DNA of 64,000 nt from Egibacter rhizosphaerae (GTDB taxonomy: Bacteria; Actinomycetota; Nitriliruptoria; Euzebyales; Egibacteraceae), in contig NZ_CP036402.1 in NCBI RefSeq assembly GCF_004322855.1, forward strand, positions 1,674,001 through 1,738,000. The letters run 5' to 3'. Shown here one piece after another: positions 17,081-26,600 of this stretch. Under the pieces are notes generated by a model, which did no database searches, was not told the DNA's origin, and saw only the letters and a list, made by a program, of their open reading frames with translations. The position numbers and the translations under genes were made by a program. The first letter of the stretch is position 1; every line of letters starts with the position of its first letter.

Positions 17081-17888
17081 CGGTCAAGCGCTGCGTGAGG
17101 GCGTCGATCACGAACCCGAGCGCCCCGATGACGAGGATCGTCGCCGTCAGGTCGTCGTAGGCGAGCCGGTCGCGGCTGTCGAGCACGTAGTACCCGAGCC
17201 CGGAGTCGACGCCGAGCATCTCCGCGGGCACGAGCACGACCCAGGCGATCCCGACCGCTACCCGGGAGCCCGTGCGCACGTGGGGCCGCACCCCGGGTAC
17301 GACGACGTGGCGCACCACCTCCCAGCGGCTCGCCCCGAGGCTGCGCGCCACCATCGGCCACCCCGGCTCGAGCTCGCCGACGCCCGCGACGGTGTTCATC
17401 AGGAGCGGCCAGACGGCTGCGACCGCGATGAGGAACACGACCGGCCCGTCGCCGACCCCGAACGCGATGATCGCGACCGGTGCCCACGACAACGGCGAGA
17501 TCATCCGCGCGAACTGCAGCACCGGGCCGGCGGCTTGGTGGACGGTCGAGACCAGCCCGATGAGCAGCCCCGCGGGCACGCCGAGGGCCGCCGCGATCGC
17601 GAGTCCGCCCGCGAGCCGACGGAGGCTGTCGAGCGCGTGGGGAGCGAGCACTCCCCCGCCGACCAGCTCGACGAGCGCGGCGAACGCCGGACCGGGCCCG
17701 AACCGGACGAGCATCGCGTCGTCGGCGGGCAGCACGGCCGTGACCAGCCACCACAGCACGACGGTCAGCCCGGCTCCGACGAGCGCGAGACCGGCACGCC
17801 GGCCGGTGGCGCGGGCACGCCCGCCTCCCGCGCCGCGCTGGGGGAGGAAGGCCGGGGCGATGGGCTCGGGCGTGGGGGTGGCTGCCAC
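17064..17888 (-). CDS. ABC transporter permease, NitT/TauT/SsuC type
   Basis: Membrane subunit of 274 residues from a GTG at 17888 (VAATPTPEPIAPAF). The longer upstream reading lies inside the binding-protein gene. Six hydrophobic segments are present. The EAA loop is GWPMVARSLGASRWEVVRHVVVPGVRPHVRTG, followed by AVGIAWVVLVPAEMLGVDSGLGYYVLDSRD, the conserved stretch of nitrate, sulfonate and taurine permeases. It is the last gene of the cluster DUF4242-flavoprotein-ATPase-binding protein-permease. The substrate is unknown; an organosulfur compound fits best with the flavoprotein next door. Confidence 0.9.
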   Translation of the reverse strand: MAATPTPEPIAPAFLPQRGAGGGRARATGRRAGLALVGAGLTVVLWWLVTAVLPADDAMLVRFGPGPAFAALVELVGGGVLAPHALDSLRRLAGGLAIAAALGVPAGLLIGLVSTVHQAAGPVLQFARMISPLSWAPVAIIAFGVGDGPVVFLIAVAAVWPLLMNTVAGVGELEPGWPMVARSLGASRWEVVRHVVVPGVRPHVRTGSRVAVGIAWVVLVPAEMLGVDSGLGYYVLDSRDRLAYDDLTATILVIGALGFVIDALTQRLTASRRG

Positions 17889-17889
17889 G

Positions 17890-19134
17890 TCAGACCCCGA
17901 TCTGCTCGTCGCGGGCGAGGTCGGTGAGGCCGAACGCCCCGGGCCCGCCCAGCTCGTCGATCGCGTCGCGTGCGAACGCGCCGGCGACGAGCTCACGGTG
18001 TGCGCGCCGGGGCTCGAGCTCGGCGAGGAACCCGTCGCGGCCCTCGACCTCCGTGTTGCGCATCCGCCGCACCAGCTCCTCGGTGTAGGAGGGGAAGGGG
18101 AACGGTTGGAAGTCGATGCGCGGACTCTCCCACTCGGGGCGCGAGACCGCGCCCGATTCCCGGTAGGCGGGATCGTCGATGCCGGTGAGTGCGCGCTCGA
18201 TCACCGGGCGCGGCTGGGGCAGGTAGCCGTCGCCGTCCCCGGAGAGGACGTGGGCGGTCGCCTCGCGATCCTCCCGGGCGTCGAGTTGCGCGCGGGCCAC
18301 CGCACCGACGATGGCGGCGACACGATCGGGATGGCCCTCGACCAGGTCGTCGTGCACGACGGTCACGCAGCAGGCGTGCTGCCGCCACACGTCGCCGGTG
18401 AAGCGCAGGATCCGGCCGATCCCGCCGACCTCGGCGGCCGCGTTGAACGGGTCGGCCACGATGTAGCCGTCGATCGACCCGGCCTCCAACCCCGGTGGCA
18501 TGTCCGGCGGCGCCATGACCAGCAGCTTGACCTCCCCGGCCTCGGGATCGGGTTCACCGCGGAGCACCGGCCGCAGGCCCCCCTCGGCGAACAGCATCTG
18601 CAACGCGATGTTGTGGATCGAGTACCAGAACGGCACCGCGACCGTCCCGCCGGCGAGGTCGGTGATGGAGTCGATCTCGTGTCGCACGGTGAGGGCCGAC
18701 CCGTCGGTGTGGTTCCACGCGACGATGCGCGCGGGATAGCCCTGGTCGAACCGCAGGTGCACCGCCATCGGCATCAGCAGGTGCACGACGTCGACCTGGC
18801 GCGCCTGGAAGGCTTCGGCGATCGGCGCCCAGCCCCGGAACAGCCTCGGCTCGTCGACGGTGAGTCCCGCGTCCGCGTAGTGGCCGTTGGCCTCGGCGAG
18901 GACGAGCGGGGTCGCGTCGGTGATCGGCAGGTAGCCGATGCGCAGCGGTCGCTCGGGATCGCCGACCGGCTCCGCGGCGCCGGTCTCGGCGAGTCCGGGG
19001 GTGCAGGCGTTCAGCACGCCGCCGCCCGCGGCGAGGGCCCCCGTGGCACCGAGCGAGCGGAGCAGCCGACGTCGGCTCATGGTCCCGCGGCCGACGGGAG
19101 CCGCGCCGCGCGAACGGGTCGTCGAACCGGTCAC
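17890..19134 (-). CDS. NitT/TauT-type solute-binding lipoprotein with Tat-like signal
   Basis: A 414-residue binding protein. The N-terminus has MSRRRLLRSLGATGALAAGG, a Tat-type twin arginine (about residues 21-23), and a lipobox VLNAC (Cys44), so it is probably exported folded and lipid-anchored. The mature part opens RPLRIGYLPITDATPLVLAEANGHYADAGLTV, typical of NrtA/CmpA/SsuA proteins, and contains the hinge region APPDMPPGLEAGSIDGYIVADPFNAAAEVGG. It has no acidic linker, unlike the other binding proteins here. The GTG start overlaps the ATPase stop by 4 bases; initiation at Met19 is also possible. Confidence 0.88.
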   Translation of the reverse strand: MTGSTTRSRGAAPVGRGTMSRRRLLRSLGATGALAAGGGVLNACTPGLAETGAAEPVGDPERPLRIGYLPITDATPLVLAEANGHYADAGLTVDEPRLFRGWAPIAEAFQARQVDVVHLLMPMAVHLRFDQGYPARIVAWNHTDGSALTVRHEIDSITDLAGGTVAVPFWYSIHNIALQMLFAEGGLRPVLRGEPDPEAGEVKLLVMAPPDMPPGLEAGSIDGYIVADPFNAAAEVGGIGRILRFTGDVWRQHACCVTVVHDDLVEGHPDRVAAIVGAVARAQLDAREDREATAHVLSGDGDGYLPQPRPVIERALTGIDDPAYRESGAVSRPEWESPRIDFQPFPFPSYTEELVRRMRNTEVEGRDGFLAELEPRRAHRELVAGAFARDAIDELGGPGAFGLTDLARDEQIGV

Positions 19135-19880
19135 GGCGCCTCCGCCGCGTCCGAGACAGCAGTGGTGTCCTCGCGGTACGCGGCGACGACCTCATCGCGC
19201 AGCGGGTGGTCCCGGAGCCCGTCGCGGTCGATCCCCTCGACGTCCCACGTCCGCGCGACGGCACCGCCGGACAGCAGGCCCACGCGGTCGCCGAGCAGCA
19301 GCGCCTCGTCGACGTCGTGGGTGACGAACACCGCGGTCAGCGCCGTCTCCCGGCGCACCCGGCGCAGGTGGTCCTGCAGATCGGCTCGGCTGGCGGGATC
19401 GAGCGCCCCGAGGGGTTCATCCAGCAGCAGCAGCTCGGGGCGCCGGGCCAGGGCCCTGGCCAGCGCGACCCGCTGTGCCTGTCCCCCGGAAAGCCGCGTC
19501 ACGTCGGCGTCGATCAGCTCGCCGAGCCCGACGGTGGCGAGCAGTGCGTCGGCGTCGACGACGAGGTCGTCGTTCGCTCGGAACCGCTCGGCGAGCGTGA
19601 TGTTGGCTCGCACATCGAGCCAGGGCAGCAGCAGCGGCTGCTGGAACACCGTCGCCGCCCGGGGCGGGGCGCCGGTGGCCGGGAACATGACCTGACCGTC
19701 GCTGAGCTCGTCGAGACCGGCCAGGATGCGCAGGAGCGTCGACTTCCCGGACCCGCTGGGGCCGATCAGCGCGAACCACTCCCCCTCGCCGACCGCGAGG
19801 TCGAGGCCGCACAGGACCGCCGGCTCGTAGGGGCCGTATCGCTTGGTGCCGTCGGCTACGCGGAGCGTGAGAGTTCCCAT
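19131..19880 (-). CDS. ABC transporter ATPase, NitT/SsuB type
   Basis: ATPase of 249 residues. Walker A is GPSGSGKST (40-48), the Q-loop is VFQQPLLLPWLDVRANITL, the signature is LSGGQAQRVALARAL, Walker B is LLLLDEPLGALDP and the H-loop is VTHDVDEALLLGDRV. The LPWLTV-like segment after the Q-loop is characteristic of nitrate, sulfonate and taurine ATPases. The start lies 25 bases inside the 3' end of the flavoprotein gene, a strong sign of co-translation with it. Confidence 0.92.
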   Translation of the reverse strand: MGTLTLRVADGTKRYGPYEPAVLCGLDLAVGEGEWFALIGPSGSGKSTLLRILAGLDELSDGQVMFPATGAPPRAATVFQQPLLLPWLDVRANITLAERFRANDDLVVDADALLATVGLGELIDADVTRLSGGQAQRVALARALARRPELLLLDEPLGALDPASRADLQDHLRRVRRETALTAVFVTHDVDEALLLGDRVGLLSGGAVARTWDVEGIDRDGLRDHPLRDEVVAAYREDTTAVSDAAEAP

Positions 19881-20950
19881 CGCAGCTGGGCCTCCGTAGG
19901 TGATTGGACGGGCAGGAACGCCGCCTCGCGCAGGCGCCGCGCCGTCGGACTGGTGCGCAGGTAGCCGGCGCCGCCGGCGACCGTGGTCTCGAGCGTGGTC
20001 GCCTCGCCGGCGAGCCCGGCGACCTCGAGCCGCAGCGCGAGCAGCTCGCCGGCGTCGCAAGCCGTCGTTGATGCGTCGGCCTCGGCCGCCAGCGCGGCGA
20101 GCCGCGCGTCCGAGGTGCGCAGGCGCCCCTCCAGCGAGTCCGCATCCTCGGCGAACACGGCGGCCGCACCGTCGAGCCGATCGCGGGCGGAGGCCGCGGC
20201 GGCCTCGGCGAGCCCGAGACAGAACGCCGACTGCAGGAGCAGGAACGCAGGGCGCACGCTCGCGAGGAACGGATCGATCCGCTCGGTCAGGACCTCGTCC
20301 CCGGTGACCTCGATCCCTTCGAGGCGGATCGAGGACGAACGGGTCGCCTGCAGCGCGAGCAGCGGCGGTTCGTCGCGCACCTCCACGCCCTCCCGGTCGA
20401 GGGGCAGCGCCACGACCAGGTCGTGCCCGTCGTCCGGATCGCGGCTGCCCGTGGTGGCAGCGGGAAGCACGACGACCGTGTCCGGGTAGAGGTTCGACGC
20501 CCACCGGACCTGCCCGTCGAGTCGCCAGCCCCCGTCGATCGGGGTCGCGGTCACGGTCAACTCGCCGAGCCCGGCGGCCTGCTGGAACGCGCTCGCCATC
20601 GCGGTGGAACCCGGGCGTGCGCCTCGCCGCAACGCGTCGAGGGTCCCCGCGTCTCGCTCACCTCCCCAGCGCGCGAGGTACTCGATGACCGCACGGTGGG
20701 CCCAGACGCTGAAGGCGCTCGCGAGATCCTGGCGGGCGACCGCTCGGACGATGGCGACCATGTCGGCGAGCGATCCGGGCAGACCCGGCGCCCCGAGATC
20801 GAGCAATCCGCGCTCGCCCAGCCAGCCGAGCCCGCCGCGGGTCGGGGCTCGGTCGGCATCGATCTCGGCGACGCGGGCGCCGAACCAGTCCTCCACCTCG
20901 TCGAGGTTGGAGGCGACGTGCGGAGCGGTGGCGGTCGACAGCGTCGTCAC
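19856..20950 (-). CDS. acyl-CoA-dehydrogenase-like flavoprotein
   Basis: A 364-residue member of the acyl-CoA dehydrogenase fold. The N-terminal helical part (LGWLGERGLLDLGAPGLPGSLADMVAIVRAVARQD) is followed by the beta domain with VTATPIDGGWRLDGQVRWASNLYPDTVVVLPA and a C-terminal helical domain (VAGGAGYLRTSPTARRLREAAF). The glutamate base of true acyl-CoA dehydrogenases is not obvious. Close relatives in this fold include the flavin-dependent SfnB and DszC-type oxygenases of organosulfur metabolism. Its place between a DUF4242 gene and an SsuABC-like importer favours such a role, though the substrate is not readable. The start is GTG at 20950. Confidence 0.8.
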   Translation of the reverse strand: MTTLSTATAPHVASNLDEVEDWFGARVAEIDADRAPTRGGLGWLGERGLLDLGAPGLPGSLADMVAIVRAVARQDLASAFSVWAHRAVIEYLARWGGERDAGTLDALRRGARPGSTAMASAFQQAAGLGELTVTATPIDGGWRLDGQVRWASNLYPDTVVVLPAATTGSRDPDDGHDLVVALPLDREGVEVRDEPPLLALQATRSSSIRLEGIEVTGDEVLTERIDPFLASVRPAFLLLQSAFCLGLAEAAAASARDRLDGAAAVFAEDADSLEGRLRTSDARLAALAAEADASTTACDAGELLALRLEVAGLAGEATTLETTVAGGAGYLRTSPTARRLREAAFLPVQSPTEAQLRWELSRSA

Positions 20951-20955
20951 GGCGG

Positions 20956-21480
20956 TCAGCGCTCCTCGAGTTCGTGGAAGCGGTCGATCGGGGCCTCGAC
21001 GGCCTCGCGGGCGCGACGAACGGCGTCGGCGTCCTCGCCGTCGTAGAAGCAGAGGCACTTGTCGACGTCCTCGCGCACGTAGGTGCGCAGGAAGGTGGCC
21101 TCGGGGACCTCCGCGTACTTGGGCGCGTTCGCCTTCTTGCGGGCCAGGTACGCGTCCATCGTGAGATCGGCGGGCAGGTCCCACTCGACGAGGTAACGGC
21201 CGCTGCCGCGACGTGCCTTGACGTCCTCGAGTTCCGCACCGACCAGACGCACCGGATCGACGGTGTCGAAGGCGACGCCGCCGGCCTCGAGCGCGCGGCG
21301 CGGGCCGTCGTCCGCGGCGTGCTCGGCGACGATGAACGCCCGCTTCGCGTCGGCGGTGACCTGCGCCTCGATGACGTCACCCCCGTCGCCGGCGATGACG
21401 TCGGCGACGCGCTCGAGCAGGCCGTCGATCGCGGCACGTTCGGGTTCGGCCGGGGAGAGCTCGATCAGATGCAAGGGCAT
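20956..21480 (-). CDS. DUF4242 protein, probably a two-domain ferredoxin-like fold
   Basis: A 174-residue protein. The C-terminal part (YLVEWDLPADLTMDAYLARKKANAPKYAEVPEATFLRTYVREDVDKCLCFYDGEDADAVRRAREAVEAPIDRFHELEE) matches the DUF4242 pattern, whose few studied members (such as a Streptomyces nickel-binding protein) are small ferredoxin-like dimers. The N-terminal half looks like a second, diverged copy of the same fold. The ATG at 21480 has CGAGGAGTCC before it. It is the first gene of the five-gene cluster. The function is unknown; metal or small-ligand binding for the flavoprotein step is a guess. Confidence 0.75.
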   Translation of the reverse strand: MPLHLIELSPAEPERAAIDGLLERVADVIAGDGGDVIEAQVTADAKRAFIVAEHAADDGPRRALEAGGVAFDTVDPVRLVGAELEDVKARRGSGRYLVEWDLPADLTMDAYLARKKANAPKYAEVPEATFLRTYVREDVDKCLCFYDGEDADAVRRAREAVEAPIDRFHELEER

Positions 21481-21668
21481 GGCGGGGACTCCTCGCGGGT
21501 GGAGAACGTGAACGGACGGGGTGACCCCGTCCGCGCACCGCGTGGACGGCGCGCTGCGACCCTGGATAGCGGGCAACGAGGCCCGAGGGGTGGGCGGTCG
21601 GGGTTGCAACGGTTCTTAAGGTCCGCCGATCGCCGGCCCGTCGGGGCGGCTCTCCGTGGCGCGCTCGG

Positions 21669-23606
21669 TCAGCCCGACCAGTCCGCCAGCGCGGCCCGGA
21701 GGCCGCTGGGCCGCTGGATCCGGCGCGCGAGGGCGGCGCGCACGACCTCCTCGGAGCCGACGAGCGTGGCCGCTTGGCGCGCGCGGGTGAGCCCGGTGTA
21801 GACGAGCTCACGGGTGCAGATCCGCGAGTCCCGTCGCGGCAGAACCACCACGGCGTGCGTGAACTGCGAGCCCTGCGCCTTGTGGATGGTCATCGCGAAC
21901 GACGTGTCGTGGGAGGGCAGGCGCGCCGGCGCCAGATGGGTCGCGCCGCCGTCGGCCGCCGGGAACGCGACGAGGCGTCGCGCGTGACCGTCGCCGGTCG
22001 GGGTCTCCGTGACGACCCCCACGTCCCCGTTGAACAGCTGCCGCTGGTAGTCGTTCTCGGTGACGAGCACCGGTCGACCGGGGAACCAGGGCTCGTCGAT
22101 GCGCACGCCTCGCTCTCCGAGCCATTCGCTCACCGCGGCGTTCCACCAGGCCACGCCGCCGGGGCCGTCACGGTGAGCGCAGAGCACCCGCACCGCCGCC
22201 AACGCCTCGAGGGCCTCCCCCGTCCTGCCGGCCTCGGCGAGATCGCAGACGAGCCGGTAGGCGTCGCCCACCGACGCGACGAGCTCCGAGGGACCGCCGC
22301 CATCGGCGTCGGGCTGCCGCCAGTCCACCTCGTGGTGCGGGTCGTCCCCCACGGCACGGAGAGCGTCGAGAGCCGGCGCGGGATCGTCGTCGAGCTGCCG
22401 GATCGCCTCCGCGACCAGGCCGATCCCGCCGGTGGCCTCGAAGCGGTGACCCCGGGTCAGGCGAACGACCGAGCGAGCGATCGGCGGCTCGGTCCCGGAG
22501 GTCGACGGGACCGCCCGGCTCGCGGGGACGGCCGGACCCACGAGGTCGCCGAGCACCGCGCCGGCCTCGACGCTGGTGAGCTGGTCGGGGTCGCCGACGA
22601 GCACGAGCCGTCCCTGTTCGCCGACAGCGTCGGCAAGCTTCGCCATCATGGGCAGCGAGACCATCGAGGCCTCGTCCACCACCACGAGGTCGTGCGGCAG
22701 CGGACGGTCGCGGTGGTGGCGGAACCGGCTGCCGTGGTCGGGGCGCACGCCCAGGAGACGATGCAGCGTCACCGGCTCGAGGGCGGAGAGGTGCTCGGTG
22801 ACCCACGGGGGCAGGTCCAGGGTGGCCAGCCCCTCACGCAGCGACTCCGCCAAGCGCCGCGCGGCCTTGCCCGTCGGGGCCGCGAGCCCGACGAGCGGCG
22901 CGTCGACCGGCCGACCGGCCCGTTCCAGCAGTGTCGCGAGCAGCCGCACGACGGTGGTGGTCTTCCCGGTCCCCGGTCCGCCCGTGACGATCGCGAGACC
23001 GCGGGTGACACCGAGCTCGACCGCCGCGGCTTGGGGATCGCTCGGCGGAGACCCGGCGCTCGCGACGGTCGTGCCCGCGAGGTCGCGCAGCCGCCGTGCG
23101 AGCTCCTGCTCGTAGCGCCAGTACCGTTCCAGGTAGAGGCGGCCGTCGCACCAGACCAGCGGGCGCGCCTGACCGTCGGCAGTGGACCCGGGATGCTCGT
23201 GCCGGGTCGCCGCCCGCACCATGGGGCTCGAGGCGACCGCCTCCGCCCAGGTCGCCGGATCGGGCCAATCGAGGGAGCCGAGGCGCTCGAGCTCCTCCTC
23301 GGGCCCCAGGTCGAGCACCACGTGCTCGTGGACGTGCGCGAGGTCGACGCACACGTGACCGACCCGAGGCGCCCGGACCGCGAGCGCGGCCGCGAGAACC
23401 GCCCGCGGATCCTCCGCGCCCGTCAGCGCGGCGAGGCCGGCCGCGACGTCGGCGTCGGCGTCGGCGAGCACCCCGGCGGCCCGGAACGACCCCAGCCCGG
23501 CGGCCGCCTCGGGACCGAGGCGACGCTCGGTCGCGGGCGGCAGGGTCGCGAGGCTCTCGCCACCCGAGGTCACCATCCTCCCGGGGTGGTCGGGCTGGCC
23601 GGTCAC
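21669..23606 (-). CDS. recD: exodeoxyribonuclease V subunit alpha
   Basis: 5'-to-3' helicase of RecBCD. From the GTG at 23606 the product has 645 residues. Walker A is GGPGTGKTTTVVRLL, followed by GLAAPTGKAARRLAESL, LHRLLGV, the DEAD-like VVVDEASMVSLPMMAKL, VGDPDQLTSVEAGAVLGD and the C-terminal helicase motifs AMTIHKAQGSQFTHAVVVLP and YTGLTRAR. The start overlaps the recB stop by 4 bases (GTGA). A same-frame open reading frame continues upstream within recB but carries no RecD features, so the shorter start is taken. Confidence 0.95.
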   Translation of the reverse strand: MTGQPDHPGRMVTSGGESLATLPPATERRLGPEAAAGLGSFRAAGVLADADADVAAGLAALTGAEDPRAVLAAALAVRAPRVGHVCVDLAHVHEHVVLDLGPEEELERLGSLDWPDPATWAEAVASSPMVRAATRHEHPGSTADGQARPLVWCDGRLYLERYWRYEQELARRLRDLAGTTVASAGSPPSDPQAAAVELGVTRGLAIVTGGPGTGKTTTVVRLLATLLERAGRPVDAPLVGLAAPTGKAARRLAESLREGLATLDLPPWVTEHLSALEPVTLHRLLGVRPDHGSRFRHHRDRPLPHDLVVVDEASMVSLPMMAKLADAVGEQGRLVLVGDPDQLTSVEAGAVLGDLVGPAVPASRAVPSTSGTEPPIARSVVRLTRGHRFEATGGIGLVAEAIRQLDDDPAPALDALRAVGDDPHHEVDWRQPDADGGGPSELVASVGDAYRLVCDLAEAGRTGEALEALAAVRVLCAHRDGPGGVAWWNAAVSEWLGERGVRIDEPWFPGRPVLVTENDYQRQLFNGDVGVVTETPTGDGHARRLVAFPAADGGATHLAPARLPSHDTSFAMTIHKAQGSQFTHAVVVLPRRDSRICTRELVYTGLTRARQAATLVGSEEVVRAALARRIQRPSGLRAALADWSG

Positions 23607-26600
23607 GCGCCCTCCGATCCGGTCGCGAGCAGCTGACTGCAGTCCTCGACGAGCCGACCGGACGGGTGCCACGCCCACACCCCGCACGAGCCGCCGTCCG
23701 CGCGCCTCGCGGCGGCACCGGCCATGCCGCGGACGAAGAGATAGGCCACCCCGGCCAGGTCGCGGTCTGGGTCGTAGGCGGAGCCGAGCCGGCTGCGCAG
23801 ATGCCGGTGCACGGCCACGAGGTAGAGCACGGCCTGGAGCTGGTACGCGTGCGGGCGCATGGCCGCGTGCAGGGCCTCGGGGCGGTAGTGCCAGACGGTG
23901 GAGCGCTCCGCGGGCACATCGTTCGCGGGGTCCGCGCGCTCGCCGAGCCACGTGGTCTTGTAGTCGACGACGAGGTAGCGCTTCCGGCCCGCCACCGGGA
24001 TGCGGGCCACGAGGTCCACCGATCCGGTCAAAAAACCCCGCACCCGGCGATCGTGCGGCCCGGTGCGCAGCACCTCGGCGACGTCGCGCCCGTCCGGGTG
24101 TGCGTCCAGGACCTCCGCCAGCCGCGCGAGCGTGACCCACCCGGTGGGCTCGTCCCCGCCCGCCAGCGGCAGCTCGAACGCGAGCTCGTCCAACCGGTCG
24201 GCTCGAGGGATGTCGCTCAGTCGTGCGTCCCCGAGATCCGCTCCGAGGGGAGTCGCCAGCACGCCACCGAGCCCGGCGACCAGGCGGTCGCGATGGCTGG
24301 CATCGAGCACGCTGGAGCGAGCGACGATCCGATCGGTGACCGACGCCAACCCGTCGCCGACCCCTGTAACCGACGCCAACCCGTCGCCGACCCCTGTAAC
24401 CGACGCCAACCCGTCGCCGACCCCTGGGGCCGCGCGGAAGTCGGTGAGCTCCAGGATCCGGTGCACGGCGTCGCCGAAGGCCGGCCCCCGTGGGAGATCG
24501 GCGAGCGGCAGGTCGGGCTCCGGGCCGGCGGCCGGGTGGTCGAGGCCGGCCGTGGCGTCGACGAGTTCGAGCTGGTCGGCCTCGTCGTCGCCCCGACCGA
24601 GCTCGCCCCGCGCCTCCTCCGGTGGGGTCTCGATGTGGCGAGCGAGGCGGGTGAAGCTCGCACGCTGCCAGGCGCGGTCGAGGCGTCGCGCGAACGGCCG
24701 CACCGCCAACGGACCGGCCTCGCCCATGGTGGGCGGGGTCCACGGCTCCGGCGCGTCCGGGGGGGCAGCGAGCTCCTCGATCCCGATGATCGGGCCCTCG
24801 TCGACCGCCGCCTCCCGGCGGCTCCGATCGGCCAGCGACCCGAGGTCGGCGCGCAGGTCGGCCTCGTCGCGCGCGCCCGCGGCCTTGCCGGCCTCGAACG
24901 AGTCCGTCCCGGCGGGGCGGTGCAGCAGCGCGGCGAGCGGGGATTCCTCGGCTTCGCTGAACCGGCCCCACCAGACGACGGCGTGATGCGCAGCGCGCGT
25001 GAGCGCGACGTAGGCGAGGCGCAGGTTCTCCTCGTGGCGCTGGCGGCGGGCCAGCTCGAGGTTGTCCCGCTTGGGCTCGCCCCGCTGGTCGGTGTGCACG
25101 TCGAGCACCCGGGCGTCGTCGTCGGGATCGTGGAACCGGAGCACCTTCTTGTCGCGCTCGGCGAGCAGGCGCCCGTCCCAGAGGAAGGGGCACAGCACCA
25201 CGGGGTACTCGAGCCCCTTGCTCGCGTGGACGGTCACGACCTGCACCGCGGCGTCGTCACGCTCGAGACGCAGTTCCGCGTCCTCGGTGGCCGGGGTCTC
25301 GCCCTCGCGCGCCTCCTCGCGGGTCGCCAGCAACCAACCGACCAACGCGGCGGGCCCGAGACGTTCCGCGTGCTCCACCGCGTGCAGCCGCTCGGCGAGG
25401 TGCGAGAGGTTCGCGGTCGCGCGCTCACCGTCGGACGTGGCGAGCAGGCGCGGCCACACCTCGGCGTCCGCGAAGACGGTGCGCAGGGCCGTCATGACCC
25501 CCCGTTCGTGCCACAGCCGACTCCATTCGCGCAGACGCCCGACCCAGCGCTCCCACGCCTCCTCGTGGGCCGGGTCGAGCAGGTCGGCGGCCCGCCAACC
25601 GAACAGCCGGGTGGCGGCTGCCGTGCGGGCGAGCGATTCGCGGCCGGGCTCCCGGAGCGCCTCCAGCAACCGCAGGAGCTCGGTGGCCTCGGTCGAGGCG
25701 AACACGCTGCCGGCGCGGGCGAGCGTGGCGGGCAGCCCACAGGCGAGCAGCCGCTCGTGGACCCGCGTGGCCTGACGGTTGGTGCGCACGAGCACGGCGA
25801 TGTCGCCCGGCGCGAGCTCGCGGGTCTCCCCGTCCCGCGTGAGCCGCGGACCCTCGGCCAGTAACCCCCGGATCTGGGACGCGACGTCGGTGGGCAGGTG
25901 CCGTTCCGCCCAGCCCTTCGTGATCCGCGGTCGCTCCTTGCCCGTCAATCCGGCGTCGGGGGCGGCCGCGTCGGTGGACACGAACCGCAGACGCAGTCCT
26001 GGGCGGACGCCGCCGTCGGGCCACGCGAGCCCGTCGTCGCGATGGTGGGCAACGGCCCGTACGGGGGGGGCGTGCAAGCGTGGATCCGCGAACGCGCCGG
26101 CAGGCGTGAACAGCGCGTTCACCGCATCGAGGAAGCGTTGGTCGCTGCGCCAGTTCACCGGCAGGCTGAACCGGCGGTCGGGCGGGATCTGATCGCGCGC
26201 ACGCAGGTAGGTGGGGAGGTCGGCCCCGCGGAAGCCGTAGATCGCTTGCTTGGGGTCCCCGATCAGGACGAGTCGCTGGTCCCCGAACGCCCGGGCGAAG
26301 ATCGTCCACTGCAGCGGGTCGGTGTCCTGGAACTCGTCGACGAGCGCGGCGTCGTAGCGGCCACGGACGGCATCGACGACCGCGCCGCTGCGCTCCGGAT
26401 CGCTGAGCGCGTCGGCGAGGCGACGCAGCTGGTCGTCGAACGCCAGGGCCCGCCGCTCGCGCTTGCGGCGGTCGGCTTCGACGCGAGCGTTCGCCGCGAA
26501 CCGGGCCAACCAGTCGCTGGACGAACGGTGGCAGGCCTCGACGAGGTCGATCGCCGCATCGAGGACCGGGTGCCATCCCCGTTCCCGGTCGCCACGGAAT

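Noticed and set aside
24341-24426. CRISPR-like direct repeats
   Set aside because: Copies are directly adjacent without spacers, in frame, and within the recB coding sequence.
23607-25193. Upstream extension of the recD frame into recB
   Set aside because: The extension has shadow-type composition and lies wholly within recB; the GTG at 23606 with a 4-base overlap is the natural start.
23096-25864. Long plus-strand open frame (about 920 codons) opposite recB and recD
   Set aside because: Arg/Pro/Gly-rich composition and no domain; recB and recD motifs are clear on the opposite strand.
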